A stretch of DNA of 64,000 nt, from NCBI GenBank assembly GCA_020466095.1, contig CM035807.1:35344039-35408038 (forward strand). The letters are read 5' to 3'. A program made the position numbers and the translations under genes. The notes below the pieces were generated by a model. It was not told where the DNA came from. It did not search any database and worked only from the letters and a program-made list of their open reading frames with translations. Below are positions 1-12,600 of this stretch, piece by piece (within the stretch, counting starts at the first letter, position 1; every line of letters begins with the position of its first letter). The DNA comes from Chlorops oryzae. Taxonomy: Eukaryota; Arthropoda; Insecta; Diptera; Chloropidae.

Positions 1-3000
1 TGGGTATAAAAAGACCGTTTTAACGGCTTTCCAAATTGCCCTTGTTCAAAAAAATCTAATGAAATTTGCCTACTTTATGAGCATTTAAGTGTCACTAACT
101 TCGATCAAAATTTTGCAATTTTGCAAACTTCAGCACCCTGTATATAGAACACCCGTTACTTTTCAAAGCTAAAAATTTGGCATTTTCATATACACGTATA
201 GAGATACTATACAAAAAAAAATTGGAAAGATTCGGAGACATAAAAAAAAAACTGTGTCGTTTTCGCATGGAATGCCCCATATGTAGGTCTGTGGGGAGGC
301 CGGAATGCGGTGATTTCCCCGAACTAGAATTATCGAAAATTTTAGTTCAAACGGGCATAAAGTCGGTCTGCAAATGAGCATTTTTGGGTTTTTTCCAAAA
401 CAGGAATGTTTCAATTTCCATATAAAGCCTTACTTTTTAAAATCACGTTACATTTCGAGACCTTTTTTCCTATGTTATTTAACTCTTAAATGTAGCTAAT
501 ACTTTTTTCAATTTTATTATTCTAGTTAGTTAGTTAGTATATCGAACTAACAGATATTGTCAAGTTGCACAATTGCACATTTTCACTAAAAGAATTTTCC
601 ATAAAAACCGACAATGGCCGAAAGGATATTGTTGTACACATAAATAAAAGCAACGAGTGAATGGAAAATCTAAGTCGGTCACAAAGCAATGTAATTAGTT
701 TTTACCCCGAAAACATGCTCAGCGGGACATTAGTAGGAATTTCAGGATTTCCATAAAGCTATTTTCAATAAAATGACAGCAAAGGAATCATCCAATTATA
801 ATATAATGTTAAAAAAAAAATAAAGAAAAATTCTCTTTTAAATTCAATTCCCAGAAAACTTGCATCCCAGATATGTTATATTCGGGTGGTGATATCATGT
901 TCTTACTGAAAAGTATTGAAAAAGGAAAGCATAACATGATTACATCAATATGAAATCCTCTTTAACACTCCTTTACGTATGTTCTGGGAATTATTTCAGA
1001 TAAATAAAAAGAATAACAAAAGAATATAAAGAAATTTATTTGAGAGTTGTCGGCTCTTTTCAAAGAAAAAAAATAATACGTAAAATAAATACATAAACAA
1101 ATAAATACTTTAACCCGATACTTCCTTGGAATTTTTTTTACTCAAAATAAGCATTTTAATGCATCTACAGAACACCCAAATATACTCGTATATTTACGTA
1201 CATGAACTTGATTTTCGGTTAAGGATTCATAAATCGAGCTAACCTTTTTTGAAATTTTTTATCAAAAAGTTTTTTCGAGTCACCTTTCTGAAGGTGCTGC
1301 CTTCCTTGGCAAATAAAGCGCTTTTACTTCCTCAAAAATGCGATCGTTTTCTGATCAGAAATAATACTTCTGTCAAGAGAAAATTGAACCATAGCCGCGA
1401 CTCTTCTATATTTGTTATCATATCCGATTCTTTTTTGACTCATAATTTTGATCATTTTAAAATCTTTTTTGACTCATATTTCCCAACGTTTTTGAGTCTC
1501 CTACGACTCATTTTTGTACCATTTTCAAGTCTTTTCCTCACCCGGGAGAATAGAGCACGGAGCCCAATATGGAGGACGTTTATCTTTCATGATTGCTAGA
1601 ATGATCCTTAAAAGTCTGTTTGGGCCCTCTTTCAGATATAAATTTTTCAAAAATGGCTCGTCTGGTCTCTCTTAATGCTCCTAGGCGTTTTTTTTTTTTT
1701 TTTTGAGGTACTACTTCGGAGAGCTCCGTTAGGAGTCCTTTTCAGGCTCTTTATAGAAGCACTCCGTATACGGTTGGCTGGGCATTTCCTTTGAAAGACC
1801 TTGATTATAACGCATTAACAAACTGTCTTTTTCAATAACCAAATTACCGGTTAACCTTGACATATCAAAATGTAATTGTTCGTGGAACAAAAAATGAACA
1901 CCTCAAAATTAACGTCTAATCAATTGCAGACCAAAACAAAAATATAAAAGAAACACAAAAAGTCAATTGATTAAATAACACAGAAAAGACCATTTAAGCT
2001 CTCTCGAATTCATTGGGCTGTGAAATTATCAATTCATAGACAACAACTGCATTAAGTGTTTTATTGATTAAAACAAAATTACGATTTACAGACTGCAAAA
2101 AAAAAATAAAAATAAAAAATCATTACTGGCCCGACTCACTGACGCATTGAAATTTCCAACTATGGGCACAACGATTCATGAATGACTTACTTTAAATGGT
2201 AGCAAAAACAAAAATTTCACCCAGCTTTAGTCACGGGGCACGAAGGGGACGAAAAATTCATTCATTTTGCATCGGGTATTGAATTTTATTTTGTTCCTAA
2301 TGTGGTTAAATGTGTATTTTTAACCGCAAAATAAATAAAATTTTTCAAAAGAAAAATGCATTTTTTAAGCTTTAATCCTGCCGTGACAAATCACATTTTT
2401 GCACCCAGGTCCTCGCACTCACTTCAATCACATTACTTTTTACACACCTACTAACCTAACCGGCTTTTATTTATACGACAAGAAATTAAAGTTCTTAACT
2501 TCTTTCTTAATTCCTCTTGCCTTTAAATTGTTCGAACCGGACAAAGAACACTTTCTTTTAATACGCGGTCTAAATATAAAAAAATCTTTCTGCTCACGTT
2601 CGATTTACTTGCGAACTGATCGCGTACGTTACCTGAAGATCACTGCCATAATTGTCGGCGTTTTCGTCTCCAGTTGAGCCCCAAACAAAGTTTTGTTTTT
2701 GTTTTTGTTTTCTGTTTTCAAAAAAGATATCGCAACGAGGTGTATTGCACTTTTTGCTTTTATTGTCTTATCTCTCTTTCGTGTGGTTTATTTTCCGCCG
2801 TCTGTTGATGAATATAGCTCCAAACGCCGGATCTCAGAGAATGACGCGTTGTGACTCACGTCTAAAAATTCATATACAATTCTCTGCTTCTCTTTTTGCT
2901 CCGAATTACTCACGTGACGTCGGCACGAATCTGTCAAAAAAAAAATAATAATAATATAAGAGAGAAAAATAAACAAAACATTTTTTATCTTTCATAAAAA

Positions 3001-3097
3001 TTTTTATGCTTTATTAACACAGCGTGTTTTCTTTATTTCTTTTATGTACCCACTTTAATCTTCCAAAAAAAATATCAGAGAATATATTTTGAATTAT
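1..3097. other. AT-rich non-coding stretch
   Basis: No open frame here looks like a protein. The stretch has many A/T homopolymers and a T-run near 1688-1704. The part at 2390-2960 is less AT-rich and could belong to a 5' region of a gene outside the window, but no exon or splice pattern supports that. Confidence 0.5.
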
Positions 3098-3480
3098 ATC
3101 CCAGCCGGAAATGTCCCGGTGAAACAATCAATGATTTCAGCATGACATAGAGCCGCGACTCCTCCTGATTATACACCAACTTTCTAATGAAATTAACACA
3201 CAAGCGGCATTGGCAGTCATAAGAGCATATGTCACGAGTTGGTCATCGAAAGTGGAGTAGATCTACTCCGTCGTATCGATACCTATATCGATGACAGTGC
3301 CATTGGAGTTGCGATGAATAAAATTTCCTCTCGATGACATTGCCATTGCAATTGCGATAAAAAGCTCCTTCTCTCGATGGCAATGCCATTGCAATTGAGA
3401 AGTACTCAAATTTTCCCCTTGATATTCTTGGTGATAAAATTAATGAGTTGTTCATTTATGAGAGAATTTCCGGCTGGGAT
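3098..3480. mobile_element. MITE-like element with CCCAGCCGGAAAT ends
   Basis: The left end (3098-3112) reads ATCCCAGCCGGAAAT. The right end (3466-3480) is its exact reverse complement. There is no coding capacity. The interior holds repeated blocks around 'cgatgacattgccattgcaa' (about 3290-3400). The same terminal motif, CCCAGCCGGA, bounds a second element at 42116-42888, so this is a family. The TSD is unclear and the superfamily unassigned. Confidence 0.6.
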
Positions 3481-3998
3481 ACAATGTACTTACATATATA
3501 CATATAACATATGTATGTATGCACATTTCTCAAAGGGCATGAATGTTTGATAGGCAGTCTTTGCATTTGGTTAAAGCAGCATTTGTGCTAAGAATATTAT
3601 CATAAACGAAATACTCACTTCGAAAATAAATATAGAATTTTGGGTAAAGGAATTTTTGTTTAAAAAGTTTTTAGCAGTAAATCATCAGCCTTTAAAAACG
3701 TTCGGATGTTCTGAACTCTCACTTCGTATGCATGTTTTTTACGACAAAGTCACATTTAATCAATTATATACTCTTTTTTCACTTAGGAAATCACATTTTA
3801 AGATTACCTATCTGAGCCTTGTTTCGAATGATTCCGTGATGAGTTAGAATATTTAAGTGATGTTAATGTGGTGTTCTTAATTATTTAAAGAAGTGGCAAG
3901 AAAATTGGTGGATCATGGATTTTAGAGAAGAAATAGATGATAAAATGGCCCATAATTCCCATTATTTTTTATCCTTTTAATACAAGACTCTACTTCTC
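3481..3998. other. non-coding AT-rich stretch
   Basis: No gene, repeat array or palindrome that I can support. The 63-residue frame at 3656-3847 has no recognisable similarity. Confidence 0.4.
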
Positions 3999-4136
3999 TT
4001 AACTTAACTTACCTTAAACTGTCTGAACTTAACTTAACTTAACTTAACTTAACTTACTTAACTTAACTTAATTTCACTTAACTTAACTTAACTAAACAAT
4101 AATTAGTTTAACTTAACTCTACTTAACCAGCCTAAA
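3999..4136. repeat. (AACTT)n satellite-like array
   Basis: An imperfect tandem run of the pentamer CTTAA/AACTT over about 140 bp, with degenerate edges (AACTCT, AACCAG). Confidence 0.85.
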
Positions 4137-5309
4137 CTTAAATCAAGTTACTAAAAACTTAAGGTAAATTACTCGTAAGTTCCGTCAAGCTTTACTGAAT
4201 CTTAAATGAGCCATCTGTAGCTCCTTATATCGGTTAATGATTTTTTCATTTAGAAGAATTTTAAAAATCGATTTTCAAATATTTGCGATTTTTGAAGCAT
4301 AACTAAAAGAGGAGTAATTGCAAAACTCTTTTGAACCGTATAGCTTTTTGATGCCCAATATCATGTATAATAATAAGAGCAAGAAAACGTTGTTCCATAA
4401 AATTAAACTTGAGAAAGGGAAACAACACTTCGACCATAAAATTGATTGAAATTCAAATTCTTAAATAATCTGATATTTTGCTTACCGTTTTAGTAGTAGA
4501 ATTTATTGACCTAAAAATTATAAAAAGAATGATTTCAATAAAAAAAAAAGAAAGCAAACAAATCTCTCTCAGATTTTGCATGAAATATTTAAAGGCTTCG
4601 CAGTGTGGGAATGCAGCATTTTTAATAATTTAAGCATCCTCGGCTTATAGCCTATAAATAAATACTTATGTACATAAAGCTATCCAATGTTCAAAATACA
4701 TCGATTTGAAAAAGCGCATAAATAAGAAGAAAATCGGGAATTAAATGCGCTCATTATTATTCAATTACTCTTTAACAATTAAACCGATAGCAAAGTTTTG
4801 TGCTGTAAAATCGCAGCTCGATTGTTCATAATTTTTCTCACAGCATTGAAAATGGAAGCATTGATTTTTGAAGTCATTTTTAATGAGGGAATTAAGTTTT
4901 CGAATAAATATCGGAAAAGTTCTGAGAGCAAAGATGAAAAACTTCCGCAAAGAAATTTCTGTTGAAGGCGGTTAAGCAGTCATTAAATGAATGAGCTTTT
5001 AATGGGTCAGCCAGTTAAATTCAAAGTAGTTTAGACTTCTTAGAATGAATCATCAACATCATCAGCACTTTAACATAAGTAGAAGAAATTTATACAAAAA
5101 AACAAATTTCGATTAACTTCCTGAGAACTATGCGCCTTTAAAAGCTATTCATAACTATTTCATAGAGTTTAAACAATTTTTAGAAAACATAAATTCCGAC
5201 GCTAGGTCTTCAACATGGGTCAACGACTTATCCACTTAGATTAAATATGTAGAATGTCCAAAATATAACCGTTTGGTGGCTCAGTTAACCATAATATCAC
5301 ATAAATTCA
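4137..5309. other. non-coding AT-rich stretch
   Basis: No supported gene or element. The short minus-strand frame at 4765-4950 has no recognised motif. Confidence 0.4.
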
Positions 5310-5565
5310 TGCAATATAATACAACATAACGTAACATTACATTACATAACATAAAATATCCTCAACATAACATAGCATAACATAATATAATATAACATAA
5401 CATAACATAACATAATATAATATAACATAACATAAAATAACATAATATAACATAACATTACATAACACAACATTAAATAACATAACATTACTATCATAGC
5501 ATAACATTAATTAGAAGAACATAACAAAACATATCCAAACATAAGAATACATTGCAACACATAAA
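5310..5565. repeat. (ATAAC)n array, left part
   Basis: A degenerate tandem array of ACATA/ATAAC words. The same type of sequence resumes at 17231-17310, right of the nested insertions. The two parts were probably one array before the DINE-like repeat and the LTR element landed in it. Confidence 0.75.
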
Positions 5566-5920
5566 ACAAGTAAGGGTGTTATAGTCAGGCGAGCCTGACA
5601 ATAGAATACCCGACACAGACACACATGTTCAAATAATTTTTAATATCAAGAGGTGTTTAAGGCCATTACGGGCCCCATATACTGACATTTGTTGAATTTC
5701 TTTATGAAAACCGCCCTTTTTGCCACGCCCACTTTTCCAATTTTTTTTTGAATTCTAATCGTAGGCCTTAATATACGCTCAAATTCTAAGTTTCAGTGGA
5801 ATATCTCAAAAAAATCCGATTTTGGGCAATTTTGAGATTTTTGTGACAGACCCTAGTACTGGAGGTACCCTTAATAATGAACCTATCAAAAATTTTTTTG
5901 GAGAGGATGTTTATGGCTAC
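5566..5920 (+). mobile_element. DINE/Helentron-like repeat, copy 1, left part
   Basis: It begins ACAAGTAAGGGTGTTATAGT and is followed by a small hairpin (TCAGGC-GA-GCCTGA) and ATACCCGACACAG. The sequence matches the uninterrupted copy at 36171-37066. It stops at GGCTAC (5920), exactly where the LTR element begins. The rest of the copy is at 16662-17230. Confidence 0.75.
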
Positions 5921-6679
5921 TGTTGTGAGCCGTGTCTACTCACAAACCTTTCACGTTGACTCTGATCGACAACAAATCAAATAACACCGCAGCGAACGAA
6001 AATAAACAAACGACCCTGAAATGAAAGCTGACAAAATGGTAAATTCATGGTCAAGGTCGAAACAACGCCGAAGTCGAAGACAATAACCGCAGCAAGCGAC
6101 GAAATATGATCAATCGCAACGGACAAACAGACGAACGGCGAGAACGACGAACGGCGAGAACGACGAACGAATCAGTTTCGCATGATCAGCAAATGCAAAG
6201 TAGAACACAGAAACAAAGCAACAAGTGACTATGACGACATCACCAAGAATTAGGTCAGCAGTCGCAGCACGAGAAGCATTGCCACATCGTTTTCCGCATT
6301 CCGAAGTTCCAGCCAGAAAGTGCATGCTAGGCACTTTCTCCCTATAAAAGCAGATGATCGACAATTGGAAAAGGACTGGTGATTAAGTATTCAACGTTCC
6401 GGTTCGAATTGGCTTGTACTGACCCAACGGCAACAACAATTCAAGTCTGAGCGTTTATTGTAATTTAGGGAATTAGGGAAGTCATTCGAGTGTAATTCAG
6501 GAGTTATTACAGTAGGAATAAGTGTTTTAAGATATAAATAAAAGAGTGAAAAGAATCCTTCGATGTACATTTATTTGAAAGAAGGAAGTTAGGGCTGTGT
6601 ATTTGTAAAATACACGAAAATATATAACGTTTTGGCATTAGGCTGTGTGTCCTTTTCAGTACACACCCTAGCCACAACA
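5921..6679 (+). repeat. 5' LTR
   Basis: The ends are TGTTGTGAGC and GCCACAACA, giving the usual TG...CA termini and a 7-bp inverted repeat. It contains a TATA box at 6343-6350, a polyadenylation signal at 6537-6542 and a short direct repeat of 'gaacgacgaacggc' at about 6130-6167. The primer binding site follows within a few bases. No matching 3' LTR was found. Confidence 0.75.
6343..6350 (+). promoter_or_regulatory. TATA box in 5' LTR
   Basis: The motif is TATAAAAG. Transcription would start about 25-35 bp downstream, near 6375, which sets the U3/R boundary. An AATAAA at 6537-6542 is well placed to end R. Confidence 0.6.
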
Positions 6680-6682
6680 AAT

Positions 6683-6696
6683 TGGCGCAGCCGGTA
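6683..6696 (+). promoter_or_regulatory. primer binding site (tRNA-Ser type)
   Basis: TGGCGCAGCCGGTA starts three bases after the LTR end. It differs by one base from the tRNA-Ser-complementary primer sites I know from Drosophila 17.6/297-type elements (TGGCGCAGTCGGTA). The next bases diverge. This supports priming by tRNA-Ser. Confidence 0.65.
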
Positions 6697-7182
6697 TTCA
6701 ACTGTCAGTTGGATCCAAACCTGGACTCACAACGATTTCATATCAGATTGTCTTGAACGTGTGCATGATCTGTGGAAAAATTAAAGGATAGCTGAAGCGG
6801 AACTGGAACCAGTTTTAAACACGACGAGTCGCACCGCCTAGCTAAAGCCTATTTTCACAGATCTGGACTTGCGGACGATTGAAATAATCTCAAATAAAGA
6901 CTATATTGACGGTGAACGTTTTCGCCGCCAGTATCCTCTTGAAATTGTTGATTGAGAAAATTTTTTTTTATTTTATTAAATTGTTTTGCGAAGAAAACTG
7001 TTTCAGATAGTTCCAGACAAGAAGCAAGAAAACGAAATCCGAGACGAAAAGCAGCAAAAGGAAAAGTCGAAAAATAAAAATGGTAAGTGGAAAATTATGA
7101 ATAAACTGTGCAAGAGTCCCGTTGTTTTTCGCTTTGTTAGAAAATATATGTAAAAACGGTGCAGTACCGCAAATATTCAACT

Positions 7183-9233
7183 CTATGGAAGACGAATTAG
7201 ACAAACTCAGACAACATCTACATCAGTCAGAAATAGATGCAAAAACAATCGTAGCAAGTACTTGGGAGTTAATAAAGGAGGCAGGACTAAATAAGGAAAG
7301 CTCACAATTAATTAAGGATCAAGCAGTGTTAGGACAATTTACGAGACTTGAAGAAGCAAGCTTCTGATCGACCAGGTGAAGGGTACATTTTGTGCATTAA
7401 GTCAGACCTTAAGAGAAAAAATAAAGACATTGGAAGACACCGTAATACTTCTTGAAAAAAACTGTAAAAAAATTAAGGAAACAAATCGAGGAACAAAACA
7501 AATTAATAGAAAAGGCAGAAGGAGAAAACGAAACCCTTAAGGAAGTATTAAAACAGTCAGTAGGAAAAGAAACAGCAGAAGCTTTAGAAAAGGACAAAGC
7601 AAGTCTAAAAGTAAGTGAAGAAGAAGTCAAATATCTGAAACAAGAAGTTAGAAAACTAAAAAGTACATTAAGAACAGTTTGTGCAACTTCTCCAACACCA
7701 AGCCCGAATACCGCAAGGAAGATTAGAACAACGAGTACTAACACAGAAAACGTTGAGATTCCAACCAATACTACAACCCCTGTAGGAACAGCTAGCAGCA
7801 ACGTAATAAATTTTGAATTGCCATCTACTACAGCAGCCCCTGTAGGAATAACTATCACTAACACAGAACGTTTTGAGCGACCGCCCGTCACACCAAAAAA
7901 CATACCGAAAATACAAAGAATAATGGCAACGCAATTGCAAGCAGATGAATTAATGAAAAAAGTGGCTCACCTGGTACCACAATTTTCAGGCTCACAAACC
8001 TCAGAATTATTTGGGGAAGCAGAAAAGCTCATAACAGGAATCGAACTATTGAAAAGTGTTGTGAGTGGCAGTGAATCTAGAGATATTATAAAATGCGTCA
8101 AAAATAGATTGTCAGGATTAGCGTATACAAAAGTGAGCCAGCGATTAGTAACTAGTCTAGACGACATAATTGAAATTATTAAGAGAGAGTTCTTAAAGCG
8201 CAGGAGTCTGGAGACAATCCGTTCCGAAATAGCAAGAGCAGAACAGCAGGCTAATGAAAGAGCTTCCACGTTTGGGGGAAGATTGGAAGTCTTGTTAAAT
8301 GAGGCAGAGGAAATTATAAATAAGTTATGGAATAGCTCGGAAGCAGTGTCGGCACTCAGCGAGTACAGAAGATTAGCAACATTCAGGTTCATTTTAGGTG
8401 TTCGAGACTCATACATGCAGAGCCGCCTAGAAATGAACAAAGATAAATCAATCGCGGATTTAATCAGATTAGCTGAGGAAACAGAAGAATTGCATTTTCA
8501 AAACCATGTTAAATGTCAGTCTACTCATGCCGTGAACCAATTTGTCCCTATGGGACCCCAAACAGTTCCATGCGCTTTTTGCAATACAGTAGGTCACACT
8601 TGGGATGTGTGCATACAGAGAAGGAATACACCTTTCTGCAGTGTTTGTGCTGAATATGGGCACGAACAGAGTAATAAGTGCATTCAAAACAATAGCAAAG
8701 ATATATTATTGACTGAGCAATCTTGTGCGTTTTGCGGAAAGATAGGGCACTTGGAGAACAAGTGTTTTAGCAGAATAAGAAAATTATTTTGCAACATTTG
8801 TAGGGTGAAAGGTCATGAGAGCAATAAATTCTGTAGGCCAAGACAGGGACCACCAGAACAATTTAATCAAGCAAACCAGAACTCGGGACAACCTAACTCA
8901 TCCCCAATACAAAACTTCAATCCCTTCCGAAGCCAAGGTGCTGCCCAACCGTTTACTCCAGCTTTTACGAAACCGGATTTCAATAAACCCCAAAATTCTA
9001 CTACGCAAAATTTTAGTCAAAATTCGAGTCAATACGATTCACAAAATTCGAATAGAACACAGACACAATACGTTAACCAGAGACAAACACCACCTTTTAT
9101 GGATAAGCCGCCTGGGGGTATGCAATGCTATAAGTGCCATAATTATGGTCACATAGCCAGATTTTGTAAAGAAATGTCCCAGCAGGAAAGAAATAGTCAG
9201 GGAAACTCTATGCGGCCCGGTCAAGGCCAATAG
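7183..9233 (+). pseudogene. gag: retroelement gag, frame-broken near N-terminus
   Basis: The structural polyprotein begins at an ATG at 7183 (MEDELDKLRQ). The frame breaks near 7365 and again near 7450, beside an A-run; the long frame then runs to 9233. The N-terminal third is rich in K/E/L and looks like coiled coil. The middle (about 7990-8490) resembles a gypsy capsid region. The C-terminal part has five cysteine-histidine knuckles: CAFCNTVGHTWDVC, CSVCAEYGHEQSNKC, CAFCGKIGHLENKC, CNICRVKGHESNKFC and, after a Q/N-rich linker, CYKCHNYGHIARFC. Two have five residues instead of four between H and the last C. The protease frame is open across the gag stop in the -1 frame. An ATG at 7081 directly abuts GTAAGT and could be a spliced leader start. 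Confidence 0.8.
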
Positions 9234-10747
9234 GCCGGAATGCCCAAACCCAGTCGACAGTTAAAAGGCCAAGTCTAGTTCCGGTCAAAGAAGAGGGTAA
9301 AGAAAAAGAGAAATTAGTTAATTTAAAAAGTACAAAAAAAAAGACAGTTCGTTTTGAGGAACTAGACATTAATAAGATTTTTATCGATGACATAGATAGT
9401 CAGAACATAGATAAGAAAGTAAAGAATATAGAAAGTAAGAAAGAAAACGAATTGAAAAATAGAAAGGAAAACGTTTTAATGAACAAGGATAAAAATCCAA
9501 GAGAAAGAGAGCACACAACAAATTTTACAAAGGGATTAGTAACCATATGTCAGTCCGCGATAAGAAACGAAGTGAAGGAGGAGCCTAACGTAGAGACCCC
9601 CGTTTGGAACAAGAGCAGAAACAAAAAGAAAGACGGATTTCCATTCTGGAAATTATTTTGGTCCTTTGTGATGTTTTGGGTTGTGTTGGCTAAAAAATCT
9701 GCAGCTTGTTTAGATGGTTTAATCAAGTATGTAGAAAATAAAAGATCAAACTTTCAACTTCAACGTCAAAGGCAGAGAGATGAATTGCCGAACTCAATAT
9801 TCAATGATGCGTTTATAGTATTTCCCTGTGGACAAGCTGTAAACGATCAAGTAACGTTGTTGGTCGACACTGGGTCGGACACAAGCTTGATTAAGTTAGA
9901 AGCGCTAAAAGATATAAATGAAGTAAATCAGTGTGAAACAATCCGGTTAGTAGGAGCATTTGGAGGGGATATTTTCAGTAAAGGCACAGTAGAAATGGCA
10001 CACGCGCGCCAACCGAATTTAAAGTTTAAATTTCATGTTCTTCCACGAGGGAGCAAGATTCCGGGAGATGGACTGTTAGGCAGAGATGAACTTTGGAATC
10101 GGTCCGTAATAGATAGTCAGAATAAGGAGCTTTTGTTTTTCGAAGAAGGGAGTGAAGTGACAGCCATTCCACTGGTTGTTTCCGAAGAAAAGACGATTTG
10201 TATTGCGGAAGCAGTTACGATAAAAGCAAGGGAAACAAAAATAGTGGCGATTTGTGTAAAGGGAATGTCAGGGGAAATAATAATAAACAAAAAGGAAATA
10301 TTACCGGATGTTTTCGTAGGAAGCACACTAACAAGAGTTGAAAATGAAACGGGGTATGTGCCAATTTTAAATACAAGTAGTAGGGCCATACGTGTTGATT
10401 CTGATATTGTTTTAGAAGGGGAACTCGGTACTAATTTTGAGGAGCTAAAACCACTCAATATCAACCAAATGAAACAAAACAGTGATGTAAATAGTCGTTT
10501 TAATCTCTTACTGGAGTCAGTTGACTTAGACAACACGCTAAACAGTGAGGAAATAAGTTCAATGCAGAGAATTTTTAAGGATTATTCCGATATTTTCCAC
10601 TTAAGTGGAGACATGCTTTCTTATACCACCGTGTTGGAGCATGAAATCCCCACAGAAACAGGACAACCACCAATTAATACCCGCCAATATAGACTGCCAG
10701 AGCATCAAAAGGCCGAAATAAAATTCTCAAGTCAACAAAATGCTTAA
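9234..10747 (+). CDS. retroelement protease and start of pol
   Basis: The frame is -1 relative to gag and appears open from before the gag stop; the first usable Leu/Met codons are at 9452 and 9480. The N-terminal 100 or so residues are highly basic and charged, with one hydrophobic stretch near 9655-9700 (WKLFWSFVMFWVVLA). The retropepsin motif LLVDTGSDTSLIK lies at about 9857-9895, followed by GLLGRDEL, the usual second half of the protease. The end of the frame (RQYRLPEHQKAEI) is the conserved lead-in to RT and shows that translation should continue. The frame stops at 10747 through a small indel near 10735. Expression by -1 frameshifting at the gag end is inferred. Confidence 0.75.
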
Positions 10748-11706
10748 TGACGGCATAATTACGCCAAGTAAATCACCTTGGAACTCCCCAATAATTCTGG
10801 TACCAAAAAAAGGCAGGGAAAAATGGCGAAAAAAAATGGAGATTAGTAGTAGATTTTAGGAAAGTAAATGACGTAACAATAAAGCAGGTGTTCCCGATAC
10901 CTCGAATTGACGAAATTCTAGACCAGTTGGGTTGTAGTCGCTATTTTACTACTTTAGACTTAGCTAGCGGCTATCATCAGTGTTTAGTCGACGGCAAGGA
11001 TAGGGAGAAAACTGCGTTTAGCACAGGGCTAGGACATTTTGAGTTTGCAAGGATGCCGTTCGGTCTCACAGGCGCGCCGGCAACGTTTCAACGCATAATG
11101 AATAGTATTTTGACAGGATTGCAGGGAGTGGATTGCTTTGTGTATCTGGATGACATCGTCATATACCGCCAGCAATTAACAAACGCATGAAACACGATTA
11201 CGAAAGGTGTTAGACATCCTGAGGGAAAACAACTTGAAACTACAAACAGAGAAGTGCCAATTTTTAAAACGAGAAGTAGTATATCTAGGTCACAAGTGCT
11301 CGGAGGCAGGTGTTTTACCGGACCCAGCCAAGGTAGAATGCGTGAAAAACATCGCGCCACCCAAGACTGTAAAACAGTTACAATCAATTCTAGGATTGAT
11401 TAATTATTACCGAAAATTTATACCTAATGCCGCAAAAATAGCGTTGCCTTTAACAAAATTGCTTAGAAAGGACGTTAAATTTAAATGGGATACCGAATGC
11501 CAAGAGGCAATGAACCAGCTGAAAAAAGCTATAACCAACCCCCCGATCCTACAATATCCTGATTTTCAGAAAACTTTCATTCTCACAACCGATGCTAGCA
11601 ATGAGGCGCTAGAGCAGTCCTTTCCCAGGAGGAGTCAGGGCATGATCTTCCCATTTATTACGCCAGTAGAGCGCTTAGCGAGACGGAAAGACGTTATTCA
11701 ACAATA
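10748..11706 (+). pseudogene. pol: reverse transcriptase, frame-broken
   Basis: RT motifs are spread over three frames. The early RT segment is at 10748-10860 (DGIITPSKSPWNSPIILVPK). 10888-11190 carries FTTLDLASGYHQ, ARMPFGLTGAPATFQR and the catalytic YLDDIVIY. 11207-11707 carries KCQFLKREVVYLGH, the thumb/connection and the first RNase H motif TTDASNEA. Breaks fall near 10735, 10826, 11165-11200 and 11620; most are beside A-runs or GC-rich words. All catalytic aspartates are present. As it stands this copy cannot make a continuous polymerase. The breaks may be decay or sequence error. Confidence 0.85.
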
Positions 11707-12102
11707 GAGAAGGAGTTTCTGGCAATAGTTTGGGCAGTAAAAAATTTCAGGACATATCTTTTGGGCAACCACTTCAAAATATACACAGACCATAAGCCCC
11801 TCAAGGGCATAGCAAATTTGAAAGAGCAGGATACAAGGCTAGGTCGTTTTCGTCTGAAACTGCTAGAATATGATTTTGAAATTTGCTATAAACCAGGGAA
11901 GAATAACTTAAACGCAGACGCCCTCAGCAGACTTCCTACACTTAAAGGTGAAGTATCAATCGTAACACGATCGAGAGCACTAAAGCAAGAAGAACCAACA
12001 GAACCAGCCATAGTAGAAATATTTAATGGAAACGAAGAAAGTTCAGTAAATGTGGACACAGCGGTTTTCCTTACCGAGTCAAAAGAAATAGAAAAGTATT
12101 AA
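11707..12102 (+). pseudogene. RNase H domain, C-terminal half
   Basis: The stretch continues from the break at about 11620. It carries the STIEKEFLAIVWAVKNFRTY block (about 11695-11760), then YTDHKPLKGIANL and NNLNADALSRLP, which are standard Ty3/gypsy RNase H and tether motifs. A stop at 12102 separates it from integrase. Confidence 0.8.
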
Positions 12103-12600
12103 AGGCGTTTCACGATACACCAATCGGAGGTCATAAGGGATTTTTGAAAACGTATTTCCGAATTAGGAGGCAGTTTAAATGGGAGGGCATGCAAAAACAA
12201 TTAAAAATTATGTCAACGCATGCAAACTCTGCCAACAGAACAAAAGCTCGAGAGCCGAAAGATTGCCAATGACCATAACGGACACTCCCCATAGGCCATT
12301 CGACAAAGTTTTTATGGACATAGTTGGACCACTCCCAGTCTCACCTAGAGGAAATAGGTACATCCTCACCTTCTTCGATGATTTTTCCAAATACTTTCTC
12401 TGTATTGCCATCCCTGATGCGGAAGCAACAACTATAGCAAGAGCATATTTTAACGAGATAATTTCAAAGTTTAATATTCCACGGACACTAGTAACGGACA
12501 ACGGGACAAATTTCATGTCAAAATTGTTTAACGAAGTTTGCAAAATTCTCGGGATAAAGAAGTCCCAAACTTCCCGTACCACCCACAAGCCAACGGCGCT
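12103..12600 (+). pseudogene. integrase zinc finger and catalytic core, first part
   Basis: The HHCC finger is visible as HDTPIGGHKG (about 12112-12140) and CKLCQQNKSS (about 12220-12250), in two frames. The catalytic core has FDKVFMDIVGPLP (first Asp) and TLVTDNGTNFMS (second Asp). The frame breaks near 12555. The third acidic residue (ALERTH) is in the next frame, which begins before this point and runs on into the phosphatase. Confidence 0.85.

Noticed and set aside
2389..2960. 5' exon or promoter of a gene
   Set aside because: Slightly GC-richer but without a consistent frame, splice site or known protein motif.
7409..8440. Minus-strand frames of 157 and 164 residues opposite gag
   Set aside because: Shadows of gag with no motif of their own.
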